DNA from: Xanthoparmelia taractica
Lineage: Eukaryota; Ascomycota; Lecanoromycetes; Lecanorales; Parmeliaceae
DNA: 53,852 nucleotides
Reading direction: 5' to 3'
Assembly (NCBI GenBank): GCA_033085395.1
Contig: JANQBS010000259.1
Coordinates: 1-53,852, forward strand
In this document: one piece after another, positions 1 through 10,127 of the stretch
Position numbering within the stretch: position 1 is the first letter of the stretch
Layout: each line of letters starts with the position of its first letter
Position numbers and translations under genes: made by a program
Notes under the pieces: generated by a model
Databases searched by the model: none
The model's input: the letters and a program-made list of their open reading frames with translations, nothing else
Told to the model about the DNA's origin: nothing

Positions 1-35
1 TTGCGTATGGCTGAAATTTGTCTATGGCTGGGTAG

Positions 36-62
36 CACTCAGCCGAGGAACGAGGCTGAGTG
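36..62. repeat. 9-bp perfect hairpin
   Basis: Stem 36-44 (CACTCAGCC) pairs with 54-62 around a 9-nt loop. No gene is recognisable in 1-601, and the hairpin is not followed by a T-run. Role unknown. Confidence 0.4.
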
Positions 63-601
63 TGGGGCACGATTACACGGATTAGACGCAATTGCCAATG
101 GCGCTGGAACAATAACGTAGTCTCGTTTGGTCCATTTCCTGACCTTTCATCTGCAAATGGCTTTTTCTCTCCTTGCAGACAAGCTGGTACTTTGAATTAT
201 TTGAGGTTGACAAACTTGGTATCTTGTCGCCATGGGTTTTCTTTTCTTGAAGATGCTTTTTTCCTACCATCCGCTTACAAAAGTCCACGAGTCTTGTGAT
301 AAGAAGATCGAGACTAAATGGATGTTGTTGACGGCTTAGCGGATTGTGAGCGGGGTGAGATGACGGCTAAGTCAAAAGGGGAAGCGTTGTTGAAGGGGTT
401 CTGTGTTGAAGAGCGTTGTCGAGGGTTTTAGGACCACGGGACAGGAGGGGCCCGTTCAACGTTGCTTGAGTCTCGCTATGCGATATGCGATACGCAGTCC
501 TGGAGTTAGATCATTGCCCATGAATGCGTGCTTGCGGGGCCTGCTGCTACAATCAAATTCACTCTTCCCTCAACCTTCTACGCTGCGTCGCTGCCCCGAA
601 A

Positions 602-1220
602 ATGGTCGGCGGATATTCTCTAAGGGTCGTTACGCTAGTCCTCTCTACATTCATCAGTCTTCATGCAACAGTAGTATCAGCAGCCCGTTTCGGAACGGTT
701 TGCGATCGCACAGTCTACGGCTTCCCCGACTACGCCGCTTGCAACGCCCTGCTAGTTGGTAGAGATGGCATTTTCCAAATCGACGACACAGAGCACGGCT
801 TTCTACTGCCTTATTTTGGTTTCAAAAGTCAATTTACTGATAGGCAATGGAGGAATCGAATTAATCTACCTAAAGTGTGGCGCAATGGTAGGTACTTACT
901 CTACTCTCTTTCGCGGAATGATTATCAGTGGCAGAAACAATAACAGTCGATTCCGGTATAGAAGGGCGCAATGTAGCCTTGTTTGTAAACATCAACCCGA
1001 ACGGAGGATTTTTTACGGACAGCGGGTCGTGGGGCGGCATAGCACGGAGAGGAAAAGATGTGGCAAAAAGTTGCTTATTGTATCGGCGTGATGGAGGTGG
1101 CGCTGCGTATGCTGGTATGGAAATACTCCGCTCCATCAGGTGAGTAACAATCGGCTTGAATGCTGACGGTAATTATTCAGGTGCGCTCGGACACCTCAGT
1201 ATAAACATTTTTGCCCGTGA
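602..1220 (+). CDS. Small secreted protein, three exons (candidate effector-like)
   Basis: Proposed exons are 602-887, 929-1139 and 1181-1220, giving about 178 residues. The ATG at 602 starts a typical signal peptide: a basic start, then a hydrophobic run VVTLVLSTFISLHATVVSA ending in a signal-peptidase-like A-x-A site. The mature part begins ARFGTVCDRTVYGFPDYAAC and carries the block QFTDRQWRNR. Both introns are exactly 41 bp, with GTAGGT and GTGAGT donors and TATCAG and TTCAG acceptors. Splicing restores a frame reading AETITVDSGIEGRNVALFVN, which is well-formed protein. The last exon is short (ending CARTPQYKHFCP) and the least certain part. I do not recognise a named family. The architecture (short, secreted, few Cys) resembles fungal secreted proteins of unknown role. 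An alternative 5' intron near 756-842 is possible. Confidence 0.5.
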
Positions 1221-2174
1221 TTCCTACTTCGATCGGGTTACCACACTTGGCGTTGAAGGGTGTGGACTTTTCCCTCCTAACTCTAACCATAGTCTACCGA
1301 ATGGGAGTGCTGAGGTGACGCTGACGAAAATGACACTTTTGGCCCACAAGCATGGCTGTCGGTTATTGAGTTGAGTCTCATCGAACGCGTTATTGCTGTA
1401 AGCATTAGCAAGCTAGCCTTTAGCATGGGCAGATGCATGGGAATGGAGTGGACTTTGTACGGACTCTGTTCTGAATAGTGTTTCATATCTGCCGTCGGCT
1501 ACTTCGTACAATTGTCCGCGAGATGGCACAAAGGAGCCTTGAACTAGGGAAATGATAGACCGAGACTACAACGATGAGCGAAGTGAGTCCCCCCTAGCGC
1601 AGTTGCAGAACATCAAGCTATCCAAACTCGCGAATCTGCAAAGTAGGTATTCTCCGGGATGTTTCAAAGATGTCTCAGGGGCGTCGATATCTAGCGCCCC
1701 CAAGATTCTACCGTACAAGCGCTTTGGCGCACCATTGCCATCATGGCGCAAGTTGAAGATCGAAATCACGAACCTTCGACCATTCGATCGTGCAACTCCA
1801 CAATAGGCTTGTGGTGATGAAATGCTGCCTAGTCGTGTTCCATCAGCCATTCTAGGACGGTAGAAGTCGTTTCATCGTCCCAATGAGGCCGAGAAAGGAG
1901 ACTTCGGACTGTAGTAAAGCAGCAAATATGAGATCTCCAACATAACTTTTGTTCCTTCATTGAGGTCTGATCGATTTGTGTATAAGAGACCTTTCCCTTT
2001 GAGCTGGATCATGGATTCTTGATAGATTCTCAAGTCTTCACCTTCGTTACAGGCTGGTCCTTGTAAACAAGCTCTATCCTGTTGCCCGTAGCACTTGGTG
2101 CCCCAGTCCCTCAAGAACCAAGCCCGCCTACTCTGACATTAATCGACAGTACTTTTGATGGGAAAGTTACGTAG
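1221..2174. other. No recognisable gene
   Basis: Only short overlapping reading frames on both strands, with no domain motif, signal peptide or consistent splice pattern. I see nothing I can support here. Confidence 0.5.
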
Positions 2175-2755
2175 TTCGTTCCCAAAAGGGCCTTCGACCG
2201 TGCAAACAAGGCTGGTTGGCATCACAAAGGCAACATAATTGCGATGGGCAGCAAAAGTACCTTGGATGATAAAGGAAGCCCATCGCCCGACGGGTATCCG
2301 GCTCATAGTACCGGCGTTAGCTACAGTGGGACATTGGGTGGAACTCCGCAGGGGCCGAAGAAAATGGGTCTCAACCGTGCAAATGACCCGGATTTGTACC
2401 TTAAAGGCCAAAAGGCCCAGGTCGGCCGCGAAACTGCGTTGAAAGGGAAAGGAGTTTCATCGACTGGCGACTATGCGGCTCAAGGTACTGGCGTGAGCAA
2501 CAGTGGGACATTGGGTAGAACCTCAGGTGAATCCTCATCTTACGGCAGCGGGGGAACGCCATTGGCAGCGAGGGCACCATAACTGGCAAGAAAGGAAAAA
2601 CCACTGATAGTAAGGGAACGGCTATCGGCAGCGGGGAGACGACCACCGGTAGCAAGGGAACGACCATCGGCAGTGAGGGTACCACAACCGGCACGGGCAC
2701 TGGCACCACCACTTCCAACAATGGAACTTCCACTTTAATCCCACAATACAAGTAG
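2175..2755 (+). pseudogene. Gly/Ser/Thr-rich internal-repeat protein, frameshifted
   Basis: Reading from 2175 (the upstream in-frame stop is at 2172-2174; an ATG lies at 2244), the protein has two 59-residue repeats, starting at 2199 and 2376. Both start R-A-N, have K-G in the middle and end TGVSxSGTLGxT. Near 2545-2560 the frame must shift: the upstream frame ends at a stop at 2580, while a second frame continues to the stop at 2753-2755 as a run of seven-residue units of the form [A/T]-[I/T]-G-S-[K/E]-G-T, then TSTLIPQYK. The shift falls at a GCGGGGGAACG run, so a one- or two-base indel is the simplest cause; a very short intron is less likely. No start with a signal peptide was found, so the 5' end is probably missing or on an upstream exon. 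Function unknown; such repeats are typical of cell-wall or secreted proteins. Confidence 0.4.
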
Positions 2756-5074
2756 TGGCCCACCTATTAATTACGAAGCCCGCGGCGAAGACATCAGGCA
2801 ACTCTAAAATGGAGCACGTCGTCATCATGGAGCGACACGATACGGATGGTTCTACAATATAGTCCGGGTAGTGGCGGTCATTTTCCCTCATCTTTCGAGA
2901 TAGGACATTGGTGAGCGGATGCTGGTGAATCTGTTATGGGAAGAGACTGGTTCTCCGATTAGGTCATTCCAACGCTCCTTGTTAAAGCTTCACGGCTGCA
3001 CATGGCCGTTATTTGATAATCGCTGTATTATTATCGATGGGATAGTCGGAGGTCATTCTCTTTCCGACACCATCAGTATTCTGAAGATGAAATGAAAACG
3101 TTATTCGTTGATGATCGCGTAGTCCTATTGATCTGGGAGTTTCGATGACGTCACGTGACTTTCCGGACCAAGGTGTTGTGCCTGGCAATGACTTCTGAGA
3201 AGTCTGATTTAGCTTTCTCCCCGACAAAAGGTTGATAGTGCCTCCGCTCGGAGGATTGTTTCGAAATGTCTGCTGCTGCTGCATCAATCCAGTCGGACTA
3301 ATATTTACCGTGCTTGAGTTATACATCCTATCAGCACGCAGTCGATCAACTGAAAAGAAGGTTCGACTTCCAAGAATCCTCAGGAGTTCGCAGCTCACCA
3401 CCGTCATGACACAGTCCGGCCGATATATTGCAGGAGGGTGAAGTTCAGAGGTACCGCCAGGCTTGTGGAAACGAGCCGGTTACCGGCGTAGGCGTCAAAT
3501 ATTTGAACCAATCCCTGGCTATCTGCCTCAACACAAGGTAGTCTTTCTATCGCTCGCTCATGAGAGCCACTCGTGTTTCCGAACAGTTTCAATGGCATGG
3601 AATGGTACCTGATCGACCGGCTTGAAACCCACCAAACGCTCATTTTCCACACCGTACGCTCCCCAAACACTTAATCCAGTTGCTACGGGAGCCCCCATGG
3701 CGTTCTCCGTGTGGTTTAGCTATCAGCTTCGGGCCAAAGGTATGATTGGTTTGAGCTTGGAGGCCCCTGGCAGAAGAGGCCGATGAGGCTTCAAGATTAT
3801 ATTCGGACTCTTGTGCAGGCTAATTTGGACCACAATGTTCGGCTTCTGGAACTGGAGTACTAGGCTTAAGATAGCGCTATTCTTGCTCTCGGAACGTTTT
3901 TAGAGAGTAGAATGATGGCAGGACCTAATTCGAGAGTTTTGGGTGCATGGATGCGCCCAGCAAATTCTGTAGTCAGTGTTGAAGCGCTCTGGATCCAGCG
4001 AGTACGGTAAGGGACTGTTGTGATACTAGTGAAGAGCCAAAAATGAATCTTGAGGATCGAGAATGAATCAATGCTCTGATTTCATGCCAACGATATTCCA
4101 GCTCAACTTCACTTGGCCGAGTCTAGATATCTAGTCATGAATGTCTATACGTCTGCAATGTTGCATATGCGGTATGAGATTATCGAAACCCACAAATTAC
4201 CACGCTCACTTTCATCAGAGCCGTTACTGCGCACGCAGCCACCCGCGCGTCATTGGAGAGCAGTCATAGGCACTCACTCAAACCCCGCATCCACGCAGGC
4301 TGTCATTTCAGCGAATTCAAGCCTCGCTGATCCTCACACAGCGGCCTCATCGAGCACAGGGGATAGTCGCCGGCACCATCATGATCTCAGCTCCTTCTCT
4401 CCTATTCAGTATGTGTTCCTAAAATTAACGAACAAAGGTGTGGGGCCTCTGAAACCTTTCCGTCGATCAAACCCGAGGTATCGTCGCATGTCGGCATTCT
4501 CGTTAAGATGACTAAGATATCTCAAGGTGAAAGACCAGAAGAGTCTATGGCTTCGTCTATGGGCGTTGACCTTTCCAAGCTACCCATGAACGATCTTTAG
4601 ACCAGTACGAGGCTCAAATCGATCAGACGCGTCCTGAGTGGCCTATTATTCCTCGGCCGGCGACGAAGCTCATTGCAGGATAGCTTCTCGAACTCGTCTG
4701 CGTGTTTCACTTCCACGGGCGAGAGCGAGAAGAGGTCCGGGAGACAAGCGTAATCTCGTGATAGCAGTCGCATGAGTTGCGGAGGGTATCCCAAGCACTG
4801 TACCGATTTTGTCTGGTAAATTTTTGGTGAAAATTGCGGCCTTTGTTCCAACATTATCTTTTGAGTATCATAAATTCGATGACTCCGATGTCATGATAGA
4901 TATTTCAGCCACTATCGACAGCATTGTCTAGGTCCTCTCTGTGACCTAATCTACTTCCGCCCTTCTGCGAAAGTTGTTAAGGCGTCGTCGAGACGTAGGT
5001 GAGGGTCTTCGTCGAGTAAAGGATAGACCCTGCGATTGACTTGCTCGGTGGCTTCTGTTTGTTCGCTCGATATC
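2756..5074. other. No recognisable gene
   Basis: Several frames of 80-130 codons exist here (for example minus 3009-3407 and 3404-3670, plus 4113-4511, minus 4597-4854), but none shows a recognisable motif or convincing splicing. Composition is ordinary. A minus-strand stretch at about 4965-5075 reads as plausible protein (ending LTTFAEGRK) and may be the 3' part of the next entry. Confidence 0.4.
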
Positions 5075-5458
5075 CTAGTAGAGTAAGTATCGTAGCATGT
5101 TTCGGATGTCAACTTGACGAGCGTAGTGCCTCAGGTATCTTTCAAACGTCATAGAGATATTCTTCATAGCTGGCCGACAGACGACAAAGCCTTTGCGTCG
5201 ATAGTCCAATGACACGCAATCGTTTCCGTACGAGCGAGTGATAGGACGGCGCGGAGAGCTTGAAGGGAAATTTTTCTGTCGAAGATCTGAAACAGAGCTC
5301 TCCCTATTGCCTCCCTTTGGGAACGAATCGTATATGGGATACGCGGAGGGCGCATGTGGAGGGCTGTTGATAGACACAGGCGTCAGAAGCCCGTCAAGGT
5401 AATCTTCGTCATCAGCCTCGTCCGAGGACGAGAGGTACGGCCAGTCATACGAATTCAA
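5075..5458 (-). CDS. Hypothetical acidic/Ser-rich protein, 127 residues
   Basis: This minus-strand frame begins MNSYDWPYLSSSDEADDEDY and stays protein-like, with Pro/Ser-rich middle and basic end. It is read from the first ATG and stops at 5075. A different frame just downstream (about 4965-5075) also reads as protein, so a frameshift or unrecognised intron may truncate it. I do not recognise a domain. Its 5' end overlaps the open frame upstream of the kinase relic on the other strand, so one of the two starts must be further in. Treat it as a gene or gene remnant of unknown function. Confidence 0.3.
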   Translation of the reverse strand: MNSYDWPYLSSSDEADDEDYLDGLLTPVSINSPPHAPSAYPIYDSFPKGGNRESSVSDLRQKNFPSSSPRRPITRSYGNDCVSLDYRRKGFVVCRPAMKNISMTFERYLRHYARQVDIRNMLRYLLY

Positions 5459-5476
5459 GAAATCCTCACGAAATTG

Positions 5477-6282
5477 ATGGTACTTGGGTTATCCATAAAA
5501 CCCGTGGTTCTAAATGAAGACTTCATGAAGCATGGTTCAATGCGTTGTTTGCACCGTCCTCGAACGGCTTTCATCATGGGCGGTATGCGCTACGATATTC
5601 AGTTTCTGGTTACTACGTCGGCAAAGGAGCAGCTATATCTCAAGGAGAGAACAGCATGGTTGCTGGCACGTGAGATGCAAGTCCCCAACACGCGTGTATC
5701 AGCTGTTCCATTCGAGTCCGACATCTACACTCCATGGGCCGTGTTCAGACAAGGCTTGGGAAGCGGGACTTTTGGGATCGTGCTCGAAGGGTTTCACCCG
5801 CAAACCGGAGAGTTGAGAGCTATCAAGAAGCTGATCATCAAAGCCCCCCTGAAAACACAGACGGTCAAGAACGAGATCGAAATCAGCGAAGCACTTGGCT
5901 CCTGTCCAGGTATCGTGAACTTTTACGGCTGGTGCAATTCGCAGGGTGGAAGTGGCTGCCTCCCGAAATCCAGCCAGGCAAAAATAAAAAATACGACCAA
6001 AAGATCGACATATGGCTACTTGCATACACGCTTGTACAGTCTTGGATTCCAGCTGATTGGACCAGTGGAAAAAGTATTCGTGTAGAGTCACATCACCGGA
6101 CTGTCTCTGGACTTCTAGCGCAGTGCAAGACGAATATCGCCCCTATACTGAAGGCTATGCTTTCGTGAGACCCTTCTGCCCGACCTTTCGCAGAAGAAGC
6201 TCTGATGGATCTGGACCGTGCGGAGACAAATCACTGCCGAGAGAAACACAAGAATGATAAGGCCTGCGAGACGAGCTCATAA
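5477..6282 (+). pseudogene. Ser/Thr protein kinase pseudogene lacking catalytic core
   Basis: The N-lobe is clear: the Gly-rich loop LGSGTFGIVLEG (about 5754-5789), the ATP-binding lysine in RAIKKL and the alpha-C glutamate in NEIEISEAL. Shortly after FYGWCN the sequence jumps, in another frame, to subdomain VIII/IX: PPEIQ, then KYDQKIDIW (a DxW motif). The catalytic HRD and the DFG loop that should lie between are absent, so roughly 70-80 residues were deleted and the frame changed near 5940-5965. The C-lobe continues to a TGA at 6166-6168 and then, in the same frame, reads DPSARPFAEEAL, the conserved subdomain XI, ending at 6280-6282. That stop could be a CGA or TGG changed by one transition. 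The residues before the kinase domain may be a degenerate regulatory domain. This cannot encode an active kinase. Confidence 0.7.
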
Positions 6283-6299
6283 CTGAACCGGTCCCGTGC

Positions 6300-6475
6300 A
6301 TCATGATAAGACATGCCCCTTCAGATCACTCGAATGTGTACCGCAAGTGGGACATGTATGAGCGGCCCCTTCGCACTTTGCTTCTGGCACCAGAGATCAA
6401 AACAAGACTCGCAGAACCGGTGTCCGCATTGTGTAGTTGCCCTAGTACGCGGCCTGTCGACATTTAGGGCAGTCA
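6300..6475 (-). pseudogene. RING-finger relic split over frames
   Basis: On the minus strand I read, in order, DCPKCRQ (about 6457-6475), then in a second frame QCGHRFCESCFDLWC (about 6380-6425), then in a third frame TCPTCGTH (about 6335-6357). Together these match the order Cys-x2-Cys, Cys-x-His-x2-Cys-x2-Cys, Cys-x2-Cys of a C3HC4 RING finger, the zinc-binding domain of many E3 ubiquitin ligases. The three parts are in different frames over 170 bp, so at least two indels are needed. No complete gene surrounds it. Confidence 0.4.
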
Positions 6476-6980
6476 GGTGCCTAAGGTAGCGTGCCTCGAA
6501 TATGCCTGCCTTAGTCTTCTTGCAGCGATAGCGAGCTCGCTGTCCGAACAACGCCCTAGCGCCTCGGCTTACTCGTTTCCTCGTATCAGGCGATCGAATA
6601 ATTCGCAACGACCCAGTCTTTACTGTGATCAATTGCTGCGTAGTCTTGGTGTGACGACTCGTCTCAGTTATCCGACCGATACGAGCAAGGGATCCAGAGG
6701 CAGAAGGAAAAATTGGTACGCAACTAAGCGTCGGATTACTCTAATCGGACCTGGACTCCTGTTCATGGCTTGTTCAGTGAGACAAGACCAAGGCACGGTT
6801 CGGATAAGCCTTGAGGGCCCAATTCGTTCTCGACCGGTCGCAACAGGAACTACATTAAGAAGACTTCCTCCCTTTCCCTTCCTTTCCATGCTCTTCACTT
6901 CCTCTACAAGGACTCACACTCTCTACTCAATTTTCGAGATCGACAGAATCTTTGCGCTGTTCCCAAAGCACCCCGCAACC

Positions 6981-7370
6981 ATGTGCGACGATACAAGCGG
7001 TTCTACTCACGACTACGGCTCTGAGTCTCTTGTGGATGCCGTTCCTGCGAAGAGTCTAAATGTGACCGCTTCGCACCTAGAAAGCTTCATATTGACAAGA
7101 ACCAAGCCTCAAAACAACGACCTACAAGAACTTGCCGAACCGTGTGGCGTAACCCCTCAGGTCAACATCAATGAAAACCCTCATTTTGAAGATGCAGAAC
7201 CTAGAGCTGGTCAGGATCCCCCATGCGTGTCGACTTTCGATAAGGGTCTTGTGAAAGCTGTACCTGGGGCCGTTCTCCTGGCCATGATGCTCAAAGCGAG
7301 GCCAAGCATACCGAGAGTGATCGGTCGGAGCGGCTCTACGAGGCGAATTTACTACTGTAGGTGCTATTGA
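6981..7370 (+). CDS. Hypothetical protein, 129 residues
   Basis: The frame is open from 6477, but I choose the ATG at 6981: it has a good context (CCCCGCAACC before ATG) and follows a pyrimidine-rich tract (about 6865-6960) that looks like a fungal promoter/5' leader. The protein starts MCDDTSGSTHDYGSES, is hydrophilic, and has one weakly hydrophobic stretch AVPGAVLLAMML before a basic tail. There is no recognisable domain. The last ~25 residues are unlike the rest, so an intron or a truncated 3' end near 7260 is possible. Confidence 0.4.
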   Translation: MCDDTSGSTHDYGSESLVDAVPAKSLNVTASHLESFILTRTKPQNNDLQELAEPCGVTPQVNINENPHFEDAEPRAGQDPPCVSTFDKGLVKAVPGAVLLAMMLKARPSIPRVIGRSGSTRRIYYCRCY

Positions 7371-8034
7371 TCCATCCTTCGTTTTATCTCGTCTTTATAT
7401 CGATGGTCCAATGCGGTAAGCTTTGGCGTAATATCGACGATTTGGCTATTGGGCTGAGAAAAGAGTCTAAGGAACTGTAAGGTAAATCTAGGAATGAATC
7501 CTAAGCGGTCGAAGATGCATCTTGAATCGGGTTGGTAATGGCGCAACACTGAAGGGCCCCGTACACCCCCTAGGATATCGTAGTACCATATGTCATCCCC
7601 GCCCTACGATATATCTGTAAAACATGGTGCTATATTACCCAACGTGATATAGCGACTACATTGATAATTCCATGACCTGTCTCATCTCCTATACTAAACA
7701 GCCTACGGAAAACAGGCATCTTTGACATGATTCTGTTTGCAATCCAAATTTCGAATCAGAAAGAGAAATATCTTGATTCTTTGCGATGTGACGCTTTGGG
7801 CTTCGCCAAGACAGGAACAAAGAGAACTAAGCCAAAACCGTTATTAACATCATCCTGCGCGCGCAGAAAATAAAGGCTTGTCGTCGACGCATCCGGAAAA
7901 TGTCCAGGATCATTCTGTCATTTGCGTACTTGATCATGTATAAAGTGGGCGTCCCATGCGTGAAGAAGAGAATTCCCTTTCCTCACCCGAGAGTCTTCCA
8001 GGCTTGGCAACCTCCAATCCATCTTACGCCCATC
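7371..8034. other. Intergenic region
   Basis: No gene seen. 7560-7760 is mildly AT-rich and lacks open frames. The last 150 bp precede the secreted protein gene and include a possible leader. Confidence 0.5.
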
Positions 8035-8307
8035 ATGCAATTTTTTGCGCCCCTCACCATCTTTCTCGCCTCTACAACCTTCACCACTGCTCTTCCAATT
8101 GGCTTTCTCGCCTCTACAACCTTCACCACTGCTCTTCCAATTGGCATCTCCTACAGTGAGGATCTCAAGACCGCCATTGCACAAAAGCGAGCTCGAGAAC
8201 GCGACCTTGCAATTCTGAGTTCTCTATCAGAGGAGAAGAGAGCCTACCAGCTAGAAACAGTCGAAGTCGCTACATTCAGATACCGAGACGTCAACGCCGC
8301 GCGCTGA
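8035..8307 (+). CDS. Small secreted protein, 90 residues
   Basis: The frame extends upstream to 7900, but the ATG at 8035 gives a proper secretion signal: MQFFAPLTIFLASTTFTTAL. This hydrophobic segment is partly duplicated: a perfect 42-bp tandem duplication (8062-8145) repeats FLASTTFTTALPIG, so the protein has two signal cores in a row. The rest is charged: ISYSEDLKTAIAQKRARERD and onward, ending YRDVNAAR. There are no cysteines in the mature part, and it is not a family I can name. With the duplication it might still be cleaved, either after the first or after the second ALP site. Secretion is inferred from sequence only. Confidence 0.55.
   Translation: MQFFAPLTIFLASTTFTTALPIGFLASTTFTTALPIGISYSEDLKTAIAQKRARERDLAILSSLSEEKRAYQLETVEVATFRYRDVNAAR
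8062..8145 (+). repeat. Perfect 42-bp tandem duplication
   Basis: Two identical 42-bp units, 8062-8103 and 8104-8145, in frame inside the signal-peptide coding part of the small secreted protein gene. The lack of any difference suggests a recent duplication. Confidence 0.95.
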
Positions 8308-8918
8308 AGTCGCAGCGTACCAGCTAAGCGGACTTGGGAAACGCCGAATGGAAGTGGGAATGGTTCGATCTGGATTGTGAGCCTGGCTCTATGGAGGAGA
8401 GCTATGACGATGCGCTGGTTGTAGAGAGTCCAAAGCGTGTTGATCCTACGGCAATGTTGGGTTAGAATTGGGACAGTTCGCGAGGGTAGCCAGGTTGGGG
8501 TCATAACGGTTAAAAAAGGTTGATGAAGTGCGGGATGGGCTATTCGGCGGGGTATGGTCTTACATTCCAATTGCTTGGAAGCCCAGCTGCCGGGAAAGTC
8601 GAACTTGGCCTGTACGGGAATGTATGGTTGAGCTGAGTGGGTGAAGGCCTTGGTAGACATCGGATGATGACTTAAATGTTGGGTGGATTGAACAATGCAA
8701 CCAGAGTATAAACGTGATTGCTAGACCAGTGATCCGGTCAATCCGATTGTGCAATGATTTTCAGCATACATTCGTTGGGGAAACCGTTCCAATTTCTCCA
8801 TCAGCGTGGATTTAGAGCCCCAATCCAGGTACCACTCATGCTGACCCCAATCGTGGGCTTTAGCGACCATAATCAGTAATGTTTCTGTGCAGTTGACCGA
8901 CCGAAGAGAACTCGAAGC
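8308..8918. other. Intergenic region, no gene seen
   Basis: Only short frames on the minus strand with no recognisable content. It is the 3' flank shared by the secreted protein gene and the convergent F-box-like gene. Confidence 0.5.
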
Positions 8919-10127
8919 TCACCCATAATATGTAGGTATCGCATTTGACCTGTTGTACGTCGCACGTGGCGCTCCTGTCCCGGGTGGTGCCACTGCCGTA
9001 TTCATCATAGCCGAGGTTGTGCTCGTAGCCTCCGAAGAAGTAGGCTTCACATCAGCTGCCATAGGAGCACCATCACACGCTAGATAGCTTTGGGCATGCC
9101 ACGTCAATAGGACGACATAGTAATCATGCGTATCACCGGGCCCCAATTCTTCTGATCCTGTGTCACTCCGAGGCGTAGATTTGAAGGGCGAAAAGCTCGC
9201 CGTACTCCCCTGTCGTAGTTGCAATCCCGCTGGTGGATTGGGAGCGTGCAGACCTTTGAAATGTTTCGACCCCGTCCACGCTGACTTGTCAATGTTCTCC
9301 TCCTCGTCCATGACGAGTACATTGCCGTCCCTCAATGGAAATCTCCAGGTCCGTGCTCTTTCAATAATAGTGTCGAGCTGATTCCTTTTGGCTTCAATCG
9401 TCTCCAACTCCATCTCAAACTTCTTCAACCCCGCTAGGTTCGCAAACCTACTTCCCCAACTCCCGCTCTCGTATGGCTGATCATCCGGGACCCAGTCGCC
9501 GACTCGAGCACGCCCTTTCCTTTTCGGATCCAATGCCAATGGACTGTTCTCACCGAGAAGGTTGTACCACCAATCCGTGTGCCTGATCGAAATTCTTATT
9601 CTCTCTGGTCCGCCCTCTGGCCAGCTGTTCGTAAACGCCAGCCATTGATTCTTCCAATCCTCAAGCCAGAATTGCTGGGTGAACAGGTGGACGAATCGCA
9701 CGGCGTTCCGTTGGGACAACTTCAGATGTCGATCATGGAGCAGGTAGTTGGTCGATCCAGGGGGTATCCTCGACTTTTCCACACCCCATATTATATGCTC
9801 GTTTTGTACCACCGGTAAAAGGTCCGTCTCAAGATAGACTCGCCGGCATGTCAGTAGCAAATTGACAGTAATGGCTCTCGCGTGCGTGTAGCCAGGCCGA
9901 TACCAAAAGCTGTGCTTCGAGTACGGGCGCACAGGGTCTGGGTAGGCAAGTATGGCATAGTAGAAGATGTGGCTGCGAATCTCAGCTGGTAGGGTTGAGA
10001 AGAGAGGGGAGGCTATTTGAGGATTGATATATGGACGGCTTGTAATCTTGGCGAGGGCGGTGGGCTTGGAAACATTTTTGAGGGTACGCTTGCGTTGCAG
10101 GTAGCTGAAGGGAGTCGAAGGGGCCAT
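8919..10127 (-). CDS. F-box/DUF7730-like protein, 402 residues
   Basis: An uninterrupted 402-codon frame. Near residue 40 it has SPLFSTLPAEIRSHIFYYAI, the Leu-Pro-x-Glu-Ile-Arg-x-x-Ile core seen in fungal F-box-like/DUF7730 (2EXR-like) proteins, followed by LLLTCRRVYLET, the usual second helix pair. The middle carries Trp-rich blocks (QFWLEDWKNQWLAF, RHTDWWYNLL). A coiled-coil-like segment around residues 235-260 (FEMELETIEAKRNQLDTIIE) and a low-complexity Ser/Thr/Ala/Pro tail complete it. Such proteins may serve as adaptor or recognition subunits, but the family is very large in fungi and mostly uncharacterised. The ATG at 10127 is the first in frame and begins MAPSTPFSYL. No intron is needed. 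Confidence 0.75.
   Translation of the reverse strand: MAPSTPFSYLQRKRTLKNVSKPTALAKITSRPYINPQIASPLFSTLPAEIRSHIFYYAILAYPDPVRPYSKHSFWYRPGYTHARAITVNLLLTCRRVYLETDLLPVVQNEHIIWGVEKSRIPPGSTNYLLHDRHLKLSQRNAVRFVHLFTQQFWLEDWKNQWLAFTNSWPEGGPERIRISIRHTDWWYNLLGENSPLALDPKRKGRARVGDWVPDDQPYESGSWGSRFANLAGLKKFEMELETIEAKRNQLDTIIERARTWRFPLRDGNVLVMDEEENIDKSAWTGSKHFKGLHAPNPPAGLQLRQGSTASFSPFKSTPRSDTGSEELGPGDTHDYYVVLLTWHAQSYLACDGAPMAADVKPTSSEATSTTSAMMNTAVAPPGTGAPRATYNRSNAIPTYYG

Noticed and set aside
2401..2763. Minus-strand frame rich in Val/Pro/Leu repeats
   Set aside because: It is the antisense of the Gly/Ser/Thr repeat region; the plus-strand reading gives two clear protein repeat scales, the minus only low complexity.
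3009..3670. Two adjoining minus-strand frames that might form one gene
   Set aside because: No convincing intron joins them and neither has a recognisable domain.
4113..4511. 132-codon plus frame
   Set aside because: No motif, no good start context, Ser/Pro-rich by chance-like composition, no splice partner.
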